DNA of 6,576 bases from Sulfurovum sp. (lineage in GTDB: Bacteria > Campylobacterota > Campylobacteria > Campylobacterales > Sulfurovaceae), in contig DQVY01000221.1 in assembly GCA_015661535.1 (NCBI GenBank), forward strand, positions 1 to 6,576. The letters run 5' to 3'. Shown here piece by piece: positions 6,405 to 6,576 of this stretch. Every line of letters begins with the position of its first letter. Within the stretch, counting starts at the first letter, position 1. The notes below the pieces were generated by a model. The model saw only the letters and a list, made by a program, of their open reading frames with translations, searched no databases and was not told the origin of the DNA. Made by a program: the position numbers and the translations under genes.

Positions 6405-6576
6405 TTAATTGTCTGATATTTGAGAAACTATCTCCGTAGCTCTTGTTTTGGCTGCTTCCACTTCGTCGAGCACAAGGCTCACTGCCATTCGACGGCCTAC
6501 ATGAGACTCTGGTTTCCCGAACACACGTACAAATGAGTTCTGGCTAAAGGCGTCATCAGGTATGTTCAGTGTCGGG
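6405..6576 (-). CDS. purT: Formate-dependent phosphoribosylglycinamide formyltransferase PurT, C-terminus (cut by the right edge)
   Basis: Reading leftwards from the right edge, an open frame of 56 codons ends at TAA 6407-6405. It contains VRVFGKPESHVGRRMAVSLV, which matches the conserved end of PurT (the 'R-x-F-G-K-P-x-x-x-x-x-R-R-x-x-V-x-L' region of its ATP-grasp domain), followed by a short helical tail ending SQISDN. PurT makes formyl-GAR from GAR, formate and ATP in purine synthesis. Only the last seventh or so of a roughly 390-residue protein is present, so the start, promoter and ATP-binding residues lie outside the window. It is the most upstream gene seen of the leftward operon, 10-13 bases before the VKOR-family gene. 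The related ATP-grasp enzyme PurK is a less likely reading because the FGKP...GRR signature is typical of PurT. Confidence 0.82.
   Translation of the reverse strand, partial: PTLNIPDDAFSQNSFVRVFGKPESHVGRRMAVSLVLDEVEAAKTRATEIVSQISDN

Overview
The window is ordinary-looking chromosome from a bacterium that I place in the Campylobacterota (former Epsilonproteobacteria), most likely a Sulfurovum/Sulfurimonas-type relative. The placement is inference: it rests on moderate-to-low GC, tight gene packing, a short-form LeuC, and Sdh/Frd-like subunits of the kind common in that group. I see no mobile element, CRISPR array, tRNA or rRNA.

Positions 1-2310 read rightwards. A possible C-terminal gene fragment at the left edge is followed by an AT-rich gap with a candidate promoter. 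Next come leuC (258-1538, isopropylmalate dehydratase large subunit, leucine synthesis) and, one base after its stop, an unidentified exported protein (1540-2310) with a possible SPOR-like N-terminal fold.

Positions 2282-6576 read leftwards as one tight operon. In transcription order it holds the C-terminus of purT (cut by the right edge), a membrane VKOR-type disulfide oxidoreductase fused to a glutaredoxin-like domain, a D-2-hydroxyacid dehydrogenase, and a two-gene fumarate reductase/succinate dehydrogenase-like pair (flavoprotein, then iron-sulfur subunit). Junctions are a 10-11-base gap, a one-base TAATG overlap and two ATGA overlaps, each with a good Shine-Dalgarno sequence, so co-transcription and translational coupling are likely. 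Apart from PurT, all the products are redox proteins. The two gene groups converge, and their last genes overlap tail to tail by 29 bases.

The part most worth a second look is the flavoprotein/iron-sulfur pair. The flavoprotein has Gln where SdhA/FrdA carry the FAD-linking His. The iron-sulfur subunit has the full twelve cysteines, including the one classical SdhB/FrdB lack at the [3Fe-4S] site. No membrane anchor gene lies beside them. Together this suggests a non-classical, possibly soluble enzyme biased towards fumarate reduction, which would suit a reductive TCA cycle. That functional reading is inference. I found no clear evidence of a wholly new system.
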